From Moniliophthora roreri (taxonomy: Eukaryota; Basidiomycota; Agaricomycetes; Agaricales; Marasmiaceae), in assembly GCA_001466705.2 (NCBI GenBank), contig LATX02000154.1, positions 186,001 through 250,000 on the forward strand: a stretch of DNA of 64,000 nucleotides, given 5' to 3'. The notes beneath the pieces are model-generated. The model did not search any database. It saw only the letters and a program-made list of their open reading frames with translations, and was not told where the DNA came from. Position 1 is the first letter of the stretch. The number at the start of each line of letters is the position of its first letter. Both the position numbers and the translations under genes were made by a program. This document shows, piece by piece, positions 61,335 through 64,000 of this stretch.

Positions 61335-61817
61335 CTAGAATCCTCTTCCCCGACCACGACCCCTACCTCGTCCACCTCCGCCTCGCCCACGATCTCCACC
61401 CCGTCCTCTTCCACGACCCCGAGCATCCTCCTTCTTCCGGCTTTTGGGTTTGGGTGCATCATCAACCAAGAGTGTATCGAGTGGTAAAGCATCAGGCAAA
61501 ACAAAATATCGGATATTGTTTCCTCGGATGGATAAAGTGTCCAGAGAAACAGGATCTCGGTTTCTTGTTGTCATTTTGACCGTTTTAAGGTGGGTATTCA
61601 TTTGCATGTCAACGCCTATAGGATCGCAAAGAATTAGTTTGGTTTTTTAAAAAAAACAGTGGGTAGTTGGGGACGCACCGGTTATCGTTCCATGGACGAC
61701 AGACCCGTTCTTCAGCTCGACTGTCACAGTCTCATTATTAAGTTTCATCAAAAACCTAATTTCGCCGTAAGACACTTGCACAGACAAAGTTCGATTTACG
61801 CACCTTACGAGCTTCAT
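61335..61817 (-). CDS. SMD1: Small nuclear ribonucleoprotein Sm D1
   Basis: Core spliceosome protein of the heteroheptameric Sm ring on U1, U2, U4 and U5 snRNAs. Short exons give MKLVR, then [25 protein letters not shown], and the last exon [20 protein letters not shown] onward. Sm1 and Sm2 motifs are present (the latter with [14 protein letters not shown]). The C-terminus is a GRG-rich tail ([16 protein letters not shown]), the usual target of arginine methylation for SMN-type assembly. Length (about 125 residues) fits the family. It diverges from MAK21 with 155 bp between start codons. Confidence 0.93.
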
Positions 61818-61972
61818 TTTGAGGGCAGGGAACGCGTTGGTTCAATGGTTGGAAGGAGAGCGTGTCACGCGTTGTGACATATTAGGTGACACAGGCGAAA
61901 TGCGATCAGAGAATTTTGCAGCTTGGAGAACTCTTCCATCCATCTTCAAAGCGCCGTCTCCTCGGGCTTTTC

Positions 61973-64000
61973 ATGACTCGCTTACGCAAGGAGAAGGGCG
62001 GAAGAACTCGTACCGCACCAAAACTCGCGTCGGATGGCAAGAAACAGCCCAAGAAGAATGGCGACGTCTTGAAGGAACAAATTTCTCGCCTCGGAGGGAC
62101 CGATGAAGATTATGAGCTGCTCAAGAATGTGGACGAGAACGTCGCTCCCGGAAAATCAACGGAAGATGTGAGTAATGCATATCTAGATTTTATGATCAAA
62201 GTACCGACAAGATAATTCCCAGCCAAAGCTGGCTGAGGACGTTTCAAAGTTCCTAAAGGGTCTGAACTTCGATACTCTCATAGTTGAGGCTCCAAAGCGA
62301 TCCGATAAACAGTCCGAAAAGGAAAAGAAGGGGGAGAAGAAATTAGACCGCACAACTCCGCGTGAAGACGAGAAGCAGACCTCTGTCGAACGCCCGGCGA
62401 AAGAGAAAAAAGGGAAGAAGGGGAAGAAGGGTCAATCTAGCAGGGAAGAGACTATTGAAGAGAGCTCGAAGGTCGAACTTCCAATAGAGGATGCGCCAGA
62501 ACCCGAGAAACCAAAGGTCGAGCTCCCCGAACAAGTCACTTTCAACTCGAACTTGTCCTTCGTATTCCATCCTACAGCGCAATGGTATGCTGCAGTTCCC
62601 GGACTCAAATCCTCGTCAAAACCTATCCCGACAGCGACCCCTTCTCAGCTACAATCTCTCATGTCAAAAGCGGCAGAGCTTCATGTTGCAGATATCGACA
62701 CATTCAAATCCTCCGCCAACAGTTCCTCACATACAGAAGCTAGTTTCCTATCCAAAATTATACAGTCTGGTACACTCTCCGATAGGCTGAGTGCACTCAC
62801 GCTACTCGTACAAAGTAGCCCTGTCCATAACATCAAGGCACTAGAGACGCTGAAAGGAATGGCCGAATGCGGGAAAGGAAAAGGTGGCCGTGAGGAAAGT
62901 CTCAAGGCTTTGCGGTGCATTGTAGATTGGTGGGTTGGTGGTGGTGCGCCGGGTAGGAAACTGAAGTTAGTCTTTAGATTACGATCTGAAATACAGTGTT
63001 TTTGACAATCGTCTTTTCCAGGTATTTCCGCGACCAGCCGCTCTTACATCCATCCGTGACAGATGAGCATCTCGTTTCATGGTATTTTGAAGATTGGTTG
63101 AAGAAGTTTTTCTTCTCGATACTTCAAATCCTCGAGCAATTCTCATTGGACCCACTGCAGTATGTCCGAATGCAGACACTGAGCCTCATTTTCACCCTTC
63201 TTCGCAACAAACCGGAGCAAGAACAGAATATGCTACGTTTGCTGGTCAACAAGCTGGTAAGGTCATCTCTGATCTTGTATCACCTTCGAAAGCACTGATG
63301 TCAGCCACTCAGGGTGATACAGAAAAGTCCGTCTGCTCTCGGGCTTCGTATCATATCCTTCAGCTTCTTCAAACCCATCCGTCCATGAAAAATGTCGTGG
63401 TCCGAGAAATCATCTCGTTAGTACTTCGACCTGCAGCACCAACAGCTGCTGCGACTGTTTCCGCAGCTGCGGCTGCTGTGGCGGCAGGTGTCGCGCCACT
63501 TCCCTCTCACGTCGCCAACCGTAAAATCAAGTTCTCGGACGAGGCCGATTCAGTCAGTACATCGGCTTCTGCCAAGGGCAAGACCAAGAACTCTGCACCT
63601 GAAAAGAAACCTACTAACGTTCACGCAAGATACTATGCCACCATCACTTTTAACCAGATTGTCCTCAAACCTGGTGATCGTGACGTTGCACTCAAGCTCA
63701 TTGATGTGTATTTCGAGATGTTCAAGGAGTTGCTTGGAGAGGGCAGCTCTCAGGAGGATGAAGACGGCGAAGGTCACGGCGAGGGTCCCGATAAAAAGGG
63801 GAAAGCAAAAGAAGTCCCGTTGGATAGGAAAGGTCGTGCGATGGATGGTAAACGAGGAGCAAAAACCAAAGGGAAGAAGAAAGGTAACGCAAGTAAAGGT
63901 GCTGCTGGATTCGAAGAAATCGAGGACGAGAATTCAAAACTCATCTCTGCGATTCTGACTGGTGTCAATCGGTCATTGCCATTTGCAAAGATTGATACGA
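61973..64000 (+). CDS. MAK21: Ribosome biogenesis protein MAK21/NOC1 (CBF family), 5' part
   Basis: Nucleolar factor for large-subunit pre-rRNA processing and pre-60S transport. The start MTRLRKEKGGRTRTAPKLAS is basic. Introns follow STED (62168-62222), KLK (about 62967-63021) and VNKL (63256 to about 63310). Conserved stretches: VTFNSNLSFVFHPTAQWYAA-like region, SLKALRCIVDWWVGGGAPGR, KYFRDQPLLHPSVTDEHLVS, WYFEDWLKKFFFSILQILEQ, CSRASYHILQLLQTHPSMKN and ALKLIDVYFEMFKELLGEGS, then KLISAILTGVNRSLPFAK, typical for the CBF/Mak21 domain. Lys/Glu-rich low-complexity segments interrupt it. The gene runs past position 64000, so the C-terminal part is missing from the window. Confidence 0.92.

Noticed and set aside
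1..64000. tRNA, rRNA, CRISPR or viral sequences
   Set aside because: Looked for B-box-like and cloverleaf patterns, rRNA cores, regular direct repeats and retroviral or viral protein motifs by eye; none convincing. A tRNAscan or profile search could still find a tRNA I missed.

Overview
The window reads as nuclear DNA of a filamentous basidiomycete, most likely an Agaricomycete (mushroom-forming fungus). The support is: genes split by many 45-75 nt GT-AG introns, with both strands used; basidiomycete-typical families (a GT69 CAP59/CMT1-like mannosyltransferase, a DUF6534-type membrane protein, a Rua1-type zinc protein, expanded P450s); and eukaryotic core genes (BRF1, SmD1, MAK21, SPC3, kinesin, PTC7). 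No bacterial, organellar, rRNA, tRNA or CRISPR signal was seen. Gene models were assembled by eye from open frames, splice sites and family motifs, so exon edges are approximate unless stated.

Layout. 0.3-7.3 kb: a divergent pair, a multi-domain GH18 chitinase (-) and a four-LysM secreted protein (+). 7.5-8.4 kb: an unknown gene with an unresolved reading-frame jump. 9.1-11.0 kb: a CMT1/CAP59-like mannosyltransferase (-). 11.7-18.0 kb: two intact tandem P450 paralogues (+) with a broken proline/serine-rich ORF between them. 18.7-27.6 kb: two secreted M43-type metalloproteases (-) flanking a repeat-bearing region, a DUF6534-type membrane protein (-) and a 157-bp MITE-like element. 28.3-29.9 kb: ornithine carbamoyltransferase (-). 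31.7-38.7 kb: kinesin (-), signal peptidase subunit SPC3 (+), cytochrome b561 protein (+) and an unknown gene (-). 38.7-42.4 kb: gene-poor. 42.4-45.9 kb: a C45 acyltransferase-like gene (-) sharing a 122-bp promoter with a Rua1-like regulator (+). 47-48 kb: a decayed bicupin pseudogene. 48.5-50.4 kb: a PTC7-type PP2C phosphatase (-). 50.4-55.9 kb: gene-poor, with one small unknown gene. 55.9-64 kb: a third, divergent P450 (-), BRF1 (-), SmD1 (-) and the start of MAK21/NOC1 (+), which runs off the window.

How the genes fit together. The left half is accessory: wall and extracellular enzymes, duplicated families and repeats. The right half mixes conserved housekeeping genes with gene-poor islands. 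The clearest functional unit is the chitinase/LysM head-to-head pair, which joins chitin degradation with chitin binding and resembles the linkage known for subgroup C chitinases of filamentous fungi. The P450 and metalloprotease pairs are local duplications; the P450 pair looks homogenised by gene conversion in its middle. I did not find a convincing wholly new system. The most interesting leads are the chitinase-LysM unit, the MITE-like element, the P450 conversion tract and the kinesin with a TPR-like tail.
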